Origin: CAYYWP01 sp050176585
GTDB lineage: Bacteria; Desulfobacterota; Binatia; HRBIN30; CADEER01
Length of the DNA stretch: 64,000 nucleotides
Direction of reading: 5' to 3'
Assembly: GCA_050176585.1 (NCBI GenBank)
Contig: JBFXHX010000018.1
Location: 1-64,000 of the forward strand
Positions 16,964 through 25,727 of this stretch are shown here, in pieces. How positions within the stretch are numbered: the first letter of the stretch is position 1; each line of letters begins with the position of its first letter. The notes below the pieces were generated by a model, which saw only the letters and a program-made list of their open reading frames with translations, searched no databases and was not told where the DNA came from. The position numbers and the translations under genes are program-made.

Positions 16964-17788
16964 TCACATGTACGAACCGCCGGTGACGAGCACGACGTGT
17001 CCGGTGACGTAGTCGGCCAGGGGCGAGGCGAGGAACAGCACCGGTCCCGCGGCCTCTTCCGGCGTGCCGGTTCGTCCGAGCGGGATCTGCTTGATGAACA
17101 GATTCCGGGTGTCTTCCGGGATACCGATCTCGACCACGTTCCCATCGACCTGGGCTTTCTGGGACTTGTCTTTCGCCGCGGTCAGGCGGGTTTCGATGAA
17201 CCCATACGCGACCGCGTTGACGTGGATGTTCAGCCGACCCCATTCTTTCGCGAGTGTCTTCGTCACTCCGACGATGCCCATCTTCCCAGCCGCGTAGTTC
17301 ACCTGTCCCGCATTACCGGCGACGCCGGAGGTGGACGAGGTGTTGATGACCCGCCGGATGACCCGCCGACCTTCCGCCTGCTCCTGCTTCACCCAGTCGC
17401 GCCAGTACAGAGAGGCCGCGCGGAGGATGCGGAACGGACCGGTCAGGTGACAATCGAGCATCGCGAGCCACTGCTCGTCGCTCATCTTGTGGATCACGCC
17501 GTCGTAGGTATAGCCGGCGTTGTTCACGATGATGTCCAAGCCTTTGAAATGGTCGACCGTCGTCTTGATCAGGCGGTTCGGAAACGCGGGGTCGGTCACC
17601 GAGCCGGCGCACACCAGGGCCTCGCCTCCGTTCTTGCGGACCGCGGCCGCCGCTTCTTCGGCGACGTCAGGGTCGAGATCGTTGATCACCACGCGGGCGC
17701 CGTGTCGCGCGAACAGCTCGGCCACTGCGCGTCCGATGCCGCGCCCCGACCCCGTGACGACGGCCACTTTTCCCTCGATCAGCTTCAT
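16964..17788 (-). CDS. SDR family oxidoreductase, FabG/hydroxyacyl-CoA dehydrogenase-like
   Basis: A 274-residue classical short-chain dehydrogenase using NAD(P)(H). The coenzyme motif TGSGRGIG is near residue 12, NNAG near 93, the catalytic Ser in NTSSTSG and the Tyr/Lys pair in VNYAAGKMG. The long insertion RDWVKQEQAEGRRVI is typical of SDRs related to peroxisomal 3-hydroxyacyl-CoA dehydrogenase domains. The ATG 17788 follows GGAGGCACG. A second SDR of the same broad type lies at 31859. Substrate is likely a 3-hydroxyacyl thioester or steroid-like alcohol, by family only. Confidence 0.9.
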   Translation of the reverse strand: MKLIEGKVAVVTGSGRGIGRAVAELFARHGARVVINDLDPDVAEEAAAAVRKNGGEALVCAGSVTDPAFPNRLIKTTVDHFKGLDIIVNNAGYTYDGVIHKMSDEQWLAMLDCHLTGPFRILRAASLYWRDWVKQEQAEGRRVIRRVINTSSTSGVAGNAGQVNYAAGKMGIVGVTKTLAKEWGRLNIHVNAVAYGFIETRLTAAKDKSQKAQVDGNVVEIGIPEDTRNLFIKQIPLGRTGTPEEAAGPVLFLASPLADYVTGHVVLVTGGSYM

Positions 17789-17941
17789 CGTGCCTCCAGC
17801 GCAAATTGTTAACCGCTTAGCCCAAATCTCCGGCCCAGGGGAACACCGGGCGCGGCGCAGATCTCCGCTCGCCCGCGCACGGGCGATCTGGTAACTCCCC
17901 ATCGTCTGGAGTCGGCCCTGGAGGACATCGGCAATCTCAAC

Positions 17942-18850
17942 GTGAAGCGCGCCGCGGCGGCCGCAGTGGGCGTGCAGGCGCGCGATCTATGGCAGCTCCT
18001 CCGGCCGACCCAGTGGGTGAAGAACAGCGTCCTGTTCGCGGCGCTGATCTTCTCGAAGCACTTGTTCGTGTGGGACGACATCGTGCGCGTCGCCGCCGCC
18101 TTCGTCTGCTTCTGCTGTCTCGCCAGCGGCGCCTACGTCATGAACGACGTCCGCGACTGCGCGCGCGACCGCCAGCATCCGCTGAAATCGCTGCGGCCGC
18201 TGCCGTCCGGACGCGTGCCGCGCAACACGGCGCTGGCGCTGACCGTCGGGTTGATGGTGGTCGGCCTCGTCGGGGCCGCACTCCTCGGCCCGGCATTCGC
18301 GGCGCTGGCCGCAGCGTACCTCCTGCTGCAGATCGCATACACGTTCGCGCTCAAGGAGCTGGTCATCTTCGACGTGATGTCGATCGCCAGTGGATTCGTG
18401 ATCCGCGCCGCCGCCGGCGGCGTCGTGATCGCCGTCCCGGTATCTCCCTGGTTGATGGTGTGCACGTTCCTACTGGCGCTGTTTCTCGCCTTAGCCAAGC
18501 GCCGTCACGAGCTCGTGCTGCTGGAGGACAACGCCCACGCGCACCGCGCGGCGCTGCGCGAATACAGCCCGTACTTCCTCGATCAGATGATCTCGGTGGT
18601 GACGGCCTCCGTGGTGGTGGCCTACGCGATCTACACGGTGTCACCGGAAGTGCAGCACAAGCTCGGCACCGACAAGCTCTACTTGACGATTCCCTTCGTG
18701 CTGTTCGGCATTTTCCGATATCTCTACCTCGTGCATCAGCGCGAGGAAGGCGGAAATCCGACCCGACTGCTGCTCACTGACCGGCCGTTGTTGATGGTGG
18801 TGGTGCTGTGGGTCGCCACTGCGGCGGTCCTGCTGTATTCGAATCGATGA
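17942..18850 (+). CDS. UbiA prenyltransferase, decaprenyl-phosphate phosphoribosyltransferase type
   Basis: A 302-residue membrane protein with eight to nine helices. LRPTQWVKNSVLFAAL and the Mg/prenyl-phosphate motif NDVRDCARDRQHPLKSLRP (from Asn68) match the subgroup that transfers 5-phosphoribose from PRPP to polyprenyl phosphate (Rv3806c type), not ubiquinone or haem enzymes. A second signature FDVMSIASGFVIRAAAGG is present. In actinobacteria the product feeds decaprenylphosphoryl-arabinose synthesis; in Gram-negatives such genes occur in exopolysaccharide loci. It starts with GTG and overlaps the cupin start as ATGA. Donor and acceptor are inferred from family. Confidence 0.88.
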   Translation: MKRAAAAAVGVQARDLWQLLRPTQWVKNSVLFAALIFSKHLFVWDDIVRVAAAFVCFCCLASGAYVMNDVRDCARDRQHPLKSLRPLPSGRVPRNTALALTVGLMVVGLVGAALLGPAFAALAAAYLLLQIAYTFALKELVIFDVMSIASGFVIRAAAGGVVIAVPVSPWLMVCTFLLALFLALAKRRHELVLLEDNAHAHRAALREYSPYFLDQMISVVTASVVVAYAIYTVSPEVQHKLGTDKLYLTIPFVLFGIFRYLYLVHQREEGGNPTRLLLTDRPLLMVVVLWVATAAVLLYSNR

Positions 18851-19221
18851 TGGGCCCTGCACAGGCCGAACGCCTCGACAAGCCGTGGGGTTATGAGCTC
18901 CTCTGGGCGCGCACGGACCACTACGCCGGGAAAATTCTGCACATCATCGCCGGAGAGGCGTTGAGCTTGCAGTACCATCGGCGCAAGGAGGAGACGCTCT
19001 ACCTGCTCGTGGGCACGCTCGAGCTCGAGCTCGGCGACGACGATCAGCAGATGCGAACCATCATCCTGCAACCGGGGCAGTGCGTGCACATTCCGGCCGG
19101 GCAACGCCATCGGCTGACTGCGCGGACCATGTGCGAGGTCTTCGAGGTGTCGACCCCCGAGCTGGACGACGTCGTGCGTCTCGCCGATCGGTACGGGCGC
19201 AGCGACCTCGGCGAGGGCTGA
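18847..19221 (+). CDS. Cupin protein, mannose-6-phosphate isomerase type II-like
   Basis: A 124-residue single cupin barrel. PWGYELLWA, followed by QYHRRKEETLYLLVG and HIPAGQRHRL, are the two cupin motifs of the sugar-phosphate isomerase/GDP-mannose pyrophosphorylase C-terminal group, with metal-binding His and Glu. It could isomerise mannose 6-phosphate to fructose 6-phosphate or act on another sugar. The ATG 18847 overlaps the UbiA stop. It lies 29 bp before a GDP-deoxyhexose reductase, which supports a nucleotide-sugar role; catalysis by a stand-alone domain this small is unproven. Confidence 0.82.
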   Translation: MMGPAQAERLDKPWGYELLWARTDHYAGKILHIIAGEALSLQYHRRKEETLYLLVGTLELELGDDDQQMRTIILQPGQCVHIPAGQRHRLTARTMCEVFEVSTPELDDVVRLADRYGRSDLGEG

Positions 19222-19250
19222 GCGCGGCAGCTCGCTCCGCGTGGCTGCGC

Positions 19251-20225
19251 ATGCGCGCCCTCGTCACCGGGATCGACGGATTCGTCGGCGGATTTCTCGC
19301 CCGCGCGCTGTTGGCGCGCGGGGCGGCAGTGTACGGCACCGTGCGCACCGCGGGCCGCCGCGCGCGGCTACGCGATCTCGTGACACAGGGGCTGCGCGAG
19401 CCGGACGTGCATGCGGTCGATGTGGAGCATGCCGGGGCCGTCGAGGCGGCGGTGGCAGCTGTGCAGCCCGACGCGCTCTTTCATCTCGCTGGCTTGGCCT
19501 TCATTCCCGCCGCCGCGGCGAATCCGAGCGCGGCGTTTCGCACCAACGCGCTGGGCGCCCTGCACGTGCTCGCCGCGGTGCAGCGGCATGCCCCGCGCTG
19601 CCGCGTGCTGATCGTCGGCTCGGCCGATGCGTACGGCGCCGTCAGATCGGAAGAGCTGCCGGTGCGCGAGGACTGCCCGCTCCGGCCGGTGAGCGCGTAT
19701 GGCGCGAGCAAAGCCGCAGCGGATCTGCTCGCGGCGCAGTGGGCGCGCGGGATGGACCTCGACGTCGTCCGCGTGCGGCCGTTCAATCACACCGGGCCCG
19801 GGCAGCGGGCGGTGTTCGTCTGCGCGGACTTTGCCCGCCAGTTGGTGGCCATCGAGCGCGGCGCGCGGCCGCCGCGGCTGGAGGTCGGCGATCTGGAGCC
19901 CGTGCGCGACTTCACGGACGTGCGCGACGTGGTCGCGGCATATCTCGCCGCATGCGAGCGCGGCACGGCCGGCGAGGCTTACAACGTGTGCTCGGGTGTG
20001 GGGCGCTCGATCGCGAGCGTGCTTGCGGACTTGGTGGCCGAGGCCGGCGTGCGGGTGGAGATCGCGACGGTTCATGATCGCGTCCGCCCGAACCGGATCC
20101 CCCGGCTGATCGGCACCGCCGCGGCGCTGTGCGCCGCCACGGGCTGGGAACCGCGCATCCCGTGGCCGCAGACGGTCGCGGATTTGATCGCTTACGAGCG
20201 GGCGTTGGCCTCCGGCGCCGCCTAG
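19251..20225 (+). CDS. rmd: NAD-dependent sugar epimerase/reductase, GDP-6-deoxy-4-keto-mannose reductase-like
   Basis: A 324-residue extended SDR. The coenzyme motif TGIDGFVG is at 6-13, the catalytic Tyr-x3-Lys is in SAYGASKAAAD, and VRPFNHTGPGQ is the signature of Rmd/GMD-type GDP-sugar enzymes. Rmd reduces GDP-4-keto-6-deoxymannose to GDP-D-rhamnose. No GDP-mannose 4,6-dehydratase partner lies in the window. It is the third gene after UbiA and the cupin. A dehydratase or epimerase activity on another nucleotide sugar cannot be excluded. Confidence 0.83.
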   Translation: MRALVTGIDGFVGGFLARALLARGAAVYGTVRTAGRRARLRDLVTQGLREPDVHAVDVEHAGAVEAAVAAVQPDALFHLAGLAFIPAAAANPSAAFRTNALGALHVLAAVQRHAPRCRVLIVGSADAYGAVRSEELPVREDCPLRPVSAYGASKAAADLLAAQWARGMDLDVVRVRPFNHTGPGQRAVFVCADFARQLVAIERGARPPRLEVGDLEPVRDFTDVRDVVAAYLAACERGTAGEAYNVCSGVGRSIASVLADLVAEAGVRVEIATVHDRVRPNRIPRLIGTAAALCAATGWEPRIPWPQTVADLIAYERALASGAA

Positions 20226-20537
20226 CCGCTGTCCTCACTGTGTAGCCGACGGGCCTGTGGCGGCCCGGCGCGCGTCGAGCGTTCCTGCCCATCGAGTGGC
20301 CCTTCGCCTGTGCGCACAGCTCCGCCGCGGGTCGCCACGGCGTACTCGCAAAGACGCGAGGAATCCATCCATTCCGGTGCAGTGCTTCGAAACGATCGAC
20401 CCTCGACATAGAGGCGCGCTTTGCGCGCCCGGCTGCCACAGGTGCGCCGGCTACAGCAAGCGCAGCGCGGGCCTTTGCGGCAGCCACCCCAGGCAGCATC
20501 CGCCGGCGCGATGCGCGCGTTGCCCCGACGCGATGCG
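20226..20537. other. Intergenic region between convergent genes with a perfect hairpin
   Basis: The 312-bp gap between the stops of the epimerase and the DUF1302 gene has no convincing coding frame. It contains a perfect hairpin GGCGCGC-TTT-GCGCGCC at 20413-20429, likely a barrier between converging transcripts. Nothing else was recognised in it. Confidence 0.6.
20413..20429. terminator. Perfect GC hairpin with TTT loop
   Basis: A seven-base perfect inverted repeat with a three-base TTT loop lies between two convergent genes. No T-tract follows on either strand, so its terminator function is only suggested by position. Confidence 0.4.
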
Positions 20538-22394
20538 TCAGTTCAACTGATAGGTGACGCGGAGTGCGACCTGGTCGCGATCGCGGAAGAAGCCGAGCGC
20601 CTGGTATGCGCCGTCGATGTGCTGCCAGTCGGCTTGGAAGAGCAGCGAATCGGTCCAGCGGTAGATCAGGGTCGGATGGATCGCATAGGTGCCGCGGACG
20701 TACCCGATCAGGGTGAGGCGCGGTATCAAACGCCCGTGCAGGTAATCGGTCTGGATCGTCATCTGTCCCTGCGCGTCGAGCGGGTACGTATTGACATAGT
20801 CGCTCTGCACCGCGCCGCGCTGCACGGGCTGCAAGCCGCCGTCCGGCAGGCGGCGGAAGAGCGATGGCTTGAGCTGCGGAGAGCGGAAGTGCGCGTCGCT
20901 GGCTCCGGTGTAAGACGCGTTGTAGGAGCCGACTGCCGAGGCACTGAGCACGAAGCTGTTGCTCGGATTCAGTGAGCGCAGGAAGAAAAACCGGTCGAAG
21001 CCGATCTCGTAGCGCAGGATGTCGTTGTACGGGATGTAGCCGGGGCTCGAGATCGGGTTGCGGCCGCCCGGGCACACCATCGGCTGGGTGCGGCTAATCG
21101 GACAGATGTTCAAGTTCGCCTGCGGAATGAAGCCCTGTTCGTGCTCGAACAGCTGCGCATTCAGGCGCAGGATGCCGTCGAGTGGCTCGGCGAAAAACGT
21201 CGCCGCCACGCCGTAGACCATCACCGGTTTGTGCTCGATGGAGACGATGAACAAGTTCGTGCCGTTGATCGAGAACGGCAGGTTGTCCTGGCGCCCGATC
21301 TTCACCGGCACCGGGTTTTGCGGCAGCGTGCGGTACGCCCACGCCTGTAGCGTGTACGCGCCGTCGATGACGGTCTGGAAGCGGATGCCCCAACGGCTGC
21401 TTTCCATGCCGGACTTCGGTAGGTGATCCAAGAATACGAACTGGAACGTCGGCGGAAACACGCCGCCGGATTGTTGACTCGCGAGCTGCGGATCCTTGCC
21501 GCGCGGCGAGTACGGACTGGCGGTGATCAGCGGCGTGATCGGCGTGGTCGCGTCGAGATCCCCCGGTACCCAGTAGCCCTCGAGCATGCCGCTCGAGAAG
21601 CGCCCCCACACGTCGAACAGCGTGTAGCTCGTGCGCAACGTGTACAGGGGAATGCGCGACTCCTCGATGTCTTCGAAGAATCCGGGAGCGGCCAACGTGA
21701 GATCGAACGGATTGCTCTGATCGAGCAACGCGATGGTGTCCGATTCGCCCCAGGAGATGCTCTGGCGTCCGAAGCGCACGAACAGGGGCCCCTTGGTATA
21801 GCTGAGGTACAGCTCGTTCACCCGCGCCTGATGCGCGTAAATATCGGGCGGATCGTACAGCTCGAAGTCGGGAAAGACCTGGTTGAAGCGCGTCGCGCCG
21901 GGCACCAGCTTGATATTTTCTCCGCGCACGAACCAGCCGCCGGCGCGGAGGTTGATCGGCCCCTGGCGGGGAACGCGGTTGTCGAAGGAAGCGTTGATCA
22001 CCTTCTGCGCCGCATCGAACTGCGAAGCGCCGTAATCGTAGAGGCCGTCGTAGAAGCCCCAGGCGGTGGCGCGAAACCGCAGATCGTCCGGCGCGAGCCA
22101 GTCCAGCCAGCCCCCGCGCATCCACGCGGTGTAGCTGGTGAGCTTGGCGTCGAGCTCCGGGTAAAAGAAATTTCGATGCTGGATCAGCTGGCCGGACTTG
22201 GTGACGGGTGCGGTGTCAGGGGCGGAATCCTGGATGCGGATCGCCGCCTGGCTGTAGATGCGGGCACGCAGCGTGATGTTGCGGTCGTCGTCGAGCGTCA
22301 GCGCCGCAGCCATCGAGGCGCAGAGCGCGATCGAGGACACGAGGAGGAGTGTCGCGGCGGTCAGAACCGCTGGCCAGGCCTGCCGTCGCACCAT
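20538..22394 (-). CDS. DUF1302-type outer-membrane protein
   Basis: A 618-residue secreted protein with an N-terminal signal (about 30 residues ending near ASMAAA). Aromatic-rich alternating strands, for example AYTLQAWAYRTLP and LFVRFGRQSISWGESDT, and a C-terminal strand ending in RVTYQLN point to a large beta-barrel. The segment RQSISWGESDTIALLDQSNPFD is the most recognisable piece of the DUF1302 family, often found with lipid, steroid or aromatic catabolism genes and a DUF1329 partner, which is not seen here. The ATG 22394 follows GGGAGAGAAGC. Cargo is unknown. Confidence 0.83.
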   Translation of the reverse strand: MVRRQAWPAVLTAATLLLVSSIALCASMAAALTLDDDRNITLRARIYSQAAIRIQDSAPDTAPVTKSGQLIQHRNFFYPELDAKLTSYTAWMRGGWLDWLAPDDLRFRATAWGFYDGLYDYGASQFDAAQKVINASFDNRVPRQGPINLRAGGWFVRGENIKLVPGATRFNQVFPDFELYDPPDIYAHQARVNELYLSYTKGPLFVRFGRQSISWGESDTIALLDQSNPFDLTLAAPGFFEDIEESRIPLYTLRTSYTLFDVWGRFSSGMLEGYWVPGDLDATTPITPLITASPYSPRGKDPQLASQQSGGVFPPTFQFVFLDHLPKSGMESSRWGIRFQTVIDGAYTLQAWAYRTLPQNPVPVKIGRQDNLPFSINGTNLFIVSIEHKPVMVYGVAATFFAEPLDGILRLNAQLFEHEQGFIPQANLNICPISRTQPMVCPGGRNPISSPGYIPYNDILRYEIGFDRFFFLRSLNPSNSFVLSASAVGSYNASYTGASDAHFRSPQLKPSLFRRLPDGGLQPVQRGAVQSDYVNTYPLDAQGQMTIQTDYLHGRLIPRLTLIGYVRGTYAIHPTLIYRWTDSLLFQADWQHIDGAYQALGFFRDRDQVALRVTYQLN

Positions 22395-22522
22395 GCTTCT
22401 CTCCCATTGCGCCTGTTCACCAGCGCACCCGTGCGACGACAGCCGAGCGGCCGGCCTCGCCCATGCGGCACCCTCTCGCGAAACGCGAGCTCGGCAGGAA
22501 CCCCGGCGCAAACGGGCGCGAT

Positions 22523-25015
22523 TTACGCCGGCGGTTTTTCCACTGTCAAGGCTGGCGCGGGCGGGGCGAGCCGCGCTCGGCGCCCGCGGCCGCCGGTGAC
22601 CGCGATCGCGCCATCGCGGGTGATGGTAAGCGCGACGGCGCCGTCGCGATCGGTGCGCCAGAGCGGAATGCCGCGCGCGGCGTAGTCTCGCTCGACGTGC
22701 GGGTCGGGAAAGCCGAATCGGTTGTCGGCGCCGACGGAGACGACGGCGAGCGATGGCGCGATGTGGGCGAGAAAGGTCGGTGAGCTCGACGATCGGCTGC
22801 CGTGGTGCGGTACTTTGAGCACCGTGCTGGCCAGCGCCGAGCCCCAGCGCGCGACGAGTGCCGCTTCGCCCGCGGCTTCGATGTCGCCCGGCAACAGCAC
22901 GGCAGCTGGCCCGTAACGCAGCCGCAAAGTCAGCGAGCGGTCGTTGTCCGTCGCGCTGCGCGCGCCGTTCCCGGGGTGCAAGACCTCCACCAGCACGCCG
23001 TCGATCTCCCGCCGGGTACCGGCGCGCGGAGCGACCGTGGGAATGCCCGCTGCCGTCACCGCGCGCCATAGCGCGGTGAACTCCCCGCCCGGGTTCGCGA
23101 CGCCGTTCCACCAGAGCGCGCGCGGCGCAAACGTTTCGGTGAGAAAGCGCAAGCCGCCGTAATGATCGAAATCCGCATGGGTGAGGACGGCGATGTCGAT
23201 GCGGGTAATCTTGCGCCTCCAGAGGGCGGGGCCGACCACGCGCGCGCCGATGTCGAAGTGCCCACCCGTCAGGCCGCCGGCGTCGACGATCATGACGTGA
23301 CGGCCGGGGAACTCGATGAGCGTACAGTCGCCCTGGCCGACGGAGAGAAAGGTCACGCGAAGCGCGCCGCTGGCGCTCCGCTCGATGGCCCAGGCGGACG
23401 CGTCGACCAGCAGCGCTGCCCCGCACAGCGCGAGCGCGATTCGCCGCCAGTGGCGGTCGCGCAGGAGGCTTGCACCGAGCGCCGCGTACACGAGTGCAAG
23501 CTCGACGAGCGATGGAGTCGGCACGCGGACCGAGGCGGCGGGGAGCGCCGCAAACCATGTGGTGATGAAGTCGGCCAGGCGGATTGGCGGTCCAATCGCG
23601 GCGAAGCAGAACGGGGCCGCCGCGGGCGCGATGGTCACCGCGAGGGTGCCGAGGAGGCCGAGGCCGATGGTCAGTCCGCCGAGCAACGGGACGACGATGA
23701 GGTTCGCGAGCGGCGCGACAAGCGAGATCTGGTTGAAGTGCCATGCCATCAATGGCGCCGTTGCCACCAAGGCGCTCACAGTGGCGGCCTCCGACAGCGC
23801 CAACCAGCGTAGCCATGCCCAGGCGCGGTGCCGGAACCGGAGGAGGCGCGCTTCCTCGAACGCAGCCCATCGCGCCCGCGCCCGCGGGACGCCCACGGCG
23901 ATGCCGAGGACGGCCATGCAGGACAGCTGAAACGAGATCTCGCGCGCGACTCCGGGCTGGTCGATGGCCAGCCCGGCTGCGGCCGCTGCCAACGGCGCGA
24001 GCCAGTCGCGCGGTCGGTCGAGCAACAGCGCGCCGAACACTAGCAGCCACATGAGCTCCGCCCGCACCGTGGCGACGTTGCTGCCGGCCAGTGCGGCGTA
24101 AAACAGTACCGGAACGAGGCTGCCGGTCATCGCCAGTTTGGGGACGTTGGCGCACAGCAGCAGGCGCTCGCTCCGGCCGAGCAGCCAGCGCAACGCGGTA
24201 TACGCGCCGACGGAAACCAGCGCGACGTGCAAACCCGAGATGGACAGCACGTGGCTGACGCCAGCGCGCGAGTATCGCTCGCGGACCTCGGCGCTCAGCG
24301 CCGCTTGCTCGCCCACCAACAGCGCGGCGGCGACGGCCGCTTCGCGGGGAGGGAGGGCCGCTGCAATCGCGCTGCGGGTTTCATCCCGCCACTGCTCGAG
24401 ACGGTCCCGCCAGCTCGAGATCGCCGCCGCGGCGCGCCGCCATCCCCGATCGTCGGCGGCATAGGCGGTGACATGGACACCGCGGCGGGCCAGAAAGGCT
24501 TCATAATCGAACTCGCCCGGGTTGCCGAAGTTGCGCGGCCGCCGCAGCGTCACGATGGCCTCGAGCGCATCACCGCGGCGCCACGGCTGCTGCGCGCGCC
24601 CCACGGTGATCAGGACGTGGCCCGCCGCGGGCCGCCATTCCGGTCCGCGGCGCACGGCCTGCGTTGCGATCAGCAGGCGCATGCCGTGTTGCGCGGCCAT
24701 GGAGCGCTCGATGACCGTGCCACGCACCCAGGTGCGACCCCCGGCCCAGTGCACGACGTCGTCCGCCGTCGCGCCCGGCGCGGGTCGGGTATCTGCCTGC
24801 CAGTGGCCCGCGGTGGCGCCGAGCAGCGCCAAGCCCGTCGCGTGTGCCCAATTCGCCAGCGGACGGCATCGCCCACCGCCGAGGACCAGAATCGCGACGC
24901 CGCCGGCGAGTACGCGCGGGACTCCGCCGGGGACGGGTATGGCCGCGAGCTGCCCGGCGAGCACGCCGAGCGCGATCCAGTACACTGGTGTGATCGGTGG
25001 CCGCGCCGATCGCAT
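22523..25015 (-). CDS. comEC: ComEC/Rec2 DNA uptake channel with metallo-beta-lactamase domain
   Basis: An 830-residue inner-membrane protein that passes single-stranded DNA into the cytoplasm during natural transformation. In order: an N-terminal DUF4131-type OB segment (about 1-180), the polytopic Competence domain with SRAGVSHVLSISGLHVALVS, then a C-terminal metallo-beta-lactamase domain with THADFDHYGG (from Thr612) and KVPHHGS. The ATG at 25015 is preferred over an upstream TTG. It is divergent from a ComEA-like gene, which strengthens the DNA-uptake assignment. Whether the cell is competent cannot be told from these two genes. Confidence 0.92.
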   Translation of the reverse strand: MRSARPPITPVYWIALGVLAGQLAAIPVPGGVPRVLAGGVAILVLGGGRCRPLANWAHATGLALLGATAGHWQADTRPAPGATADDVVHWAGGRTWVRGTVIERSMAAQHGMRLLIATQAVRRGPEWRPAAGHVLITVGRAQQPWRRGDALEAIVTLRRPRNFGNPGEFDYEAFLARRGVHVTAYAADDRGWRRAAAAISSWRDRLEQWRDETRSAIAAALPPREAAVAAALLVGEQAALSAEVRERYSRAGVSHVLSISGLHVALVSVGAYTALRWLLGRSERLLLCANVPKLAMTGSLVPVLFYAALAGSNVATVRAELMWLLVFGALLLDRPRDWLAPLAAAAAGLAIDQPGVAREISFQLSCMAVLGIAVGVPRARARWAAFEEARLLRFRHRAWAWLRWLALSEAATVSALVATAPLMAWHFNQISLVAPLANLIVVPLLGGLTIGLGLLGTLAVTIAPAAAPFCFAAIGPPIRLADFITTWFAALPAASVRVPTPSLVELALVYAALGASLLRDRHWRRIALALCGAALLVDASAWAIERSASGALRVTFLSVGQGDCTLIEFPGRHVMIVDAGGLTGGHFDIGARVVGPALWRRKITRIDIAVLTHADFDHYGGLRFLTETFAPRALWWNGVANPGGEFTALWRAVTAAGIPTVAPRAGTRREIDGVLVEVLHPGNGARSATDNDRSLTLRLRYGPAAVLLPGDIEAAGEAALVARWGSALASTVLKVPHHGSRSSSSPTFLAHIAPSLAVVSVGADNRFGFPDPHVERDYAARGIPLWRTDRDGAVALTITRDGAIAVTGGRGRRARLAPPAPALTVEKPPA

Positions 25016-25170
25016 GGATGTCGGCCCTATATGCAGTGCACACAAAATAGCATACGCAGAGTCTACTAATTAAATTTACACCAGTGCGCTGGTTGGGTAA
25101 AGCATCCGCACCGGCTCTCGCGGGCGCATCAACCACCGGCGCACACGCGCCGAAACAAGGAGGGATCTCC
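25016..25170. promoter_or_regulatory. AT-rich divergent control region between comEC and comEA
   Basis: This 155-bp gap holds one of the few AT-rich stretches in the window (about 25047-25080, including TAATTAAATTTACA). Adjacent is an inverted repeat ACCAG-TGCG-CTGGT at 25080-25093. Divergent promoters and an operator are plausible, but clear hexamer pairs were not resolved. Confidence 0.4.
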
Positions 25171-25491
25171 ATGTCACGACCAAACGTGCGCACCCTGCTC
25201 GGAGTGCTGGCGGCGTTGGCGGTATTCATCGCCCGACCCGTCGCCGCCGAGAGTAGCCCTGTGAACATCAACACCGCCTCCGTCACGGAATTGGCCGGTT
25301 TGAAAGGAATCGGTCCGGCCAAGGCGCAGGCCATCATCGAGCACCGCGACAAGAACGGCGAGTTCAAGAGCATCGACGACCTGAAGCTCGTGCGCGGCAT
25401 TGGGGACAAGATGCTCGAGGAATTGCGTCCGCAGGTCACCGTCCAGAGCAAGAGCGCGGCGGCCGCACCGGCCGCCGCGCCGAAACCGTAA
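25171..25491 (+). CDS. ComEA-type helix-hairpin-helix DNA-binding protein
   Basis: A 106-residue exported protein: signal peptide (about residues 1-26, ending VAA), a short mature start VNINTASVTELAGLKGIG and two HhH units (KGIGPAKAQAIIEHR and VRGIGDKMLEEL), then an Ala/Pro-rich tail. ComEA binds double-stranded DNA in the periplasm and hands it to ComEC. The ATG 25171 follows AAGGAGGGATCTCC, a strong ribosome site. Divergent from comEC, which supports the competence role. Confidence 0.88.
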   Translation: MSRPNVRTLLGVLAALAVFIARPVAAESSPVNINTASVTELAGLKGIGPAKAQAIIEHRDKNGEFKSIDDLKLVRGIGDKMLEELRPQVTVQSKSAAAAPAAAPKP

Positions 25492-25727
25492 CTCGACCAG
25501 CGCCACGCGCGACCGCGAGAGCCGGCCTCGCGCGTCCGCCGCAGTGGCGCGCTTGTGGCCGCTCTCGCGTCGCGCCGAGAACCGGCGAGCTGGCTATTTC
25601 GCTGCAAGCGCGTATGTATGGAAGCGAAAGCGGTCGCGCAGTTTCGGGTCGTTTCGACCCGGCGGCGGCGGTCGCGCGAGACCGTGCGCGTCAACGGCAG
25701 CTGAGACCGCGGCCACGGGGTCAGAGT
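25492..25727. other. Non-coding gap upstream of the MlaC/HpnM gene
   Basis: No gene was recognised in these 236 bp. A perfect inverted repeat CGGGTCG-TTT-CGACCCG is at 25645-25661, about 66 bp before the next start codon, and could be a hairpin or operator. Confidence 0.45.

Noticed and set aside
17942..18850. Assignment of the UbiA-family gene to ubiquinone or haem O synthesis
   Set aside because: The RPTQWVKN and NDVRDCARDRQHP pattern fits the phosphoribosyltransferase subgroup better, and no quinone or haem genes are near.
22395..24155. Upstream extension of the DUF1302 frame to 24155
   Set aside because: The extra residues overlap comEC in antisense and are Arg-rich without motifs; a signal peptide with ribosome site fixes the start at 22394.
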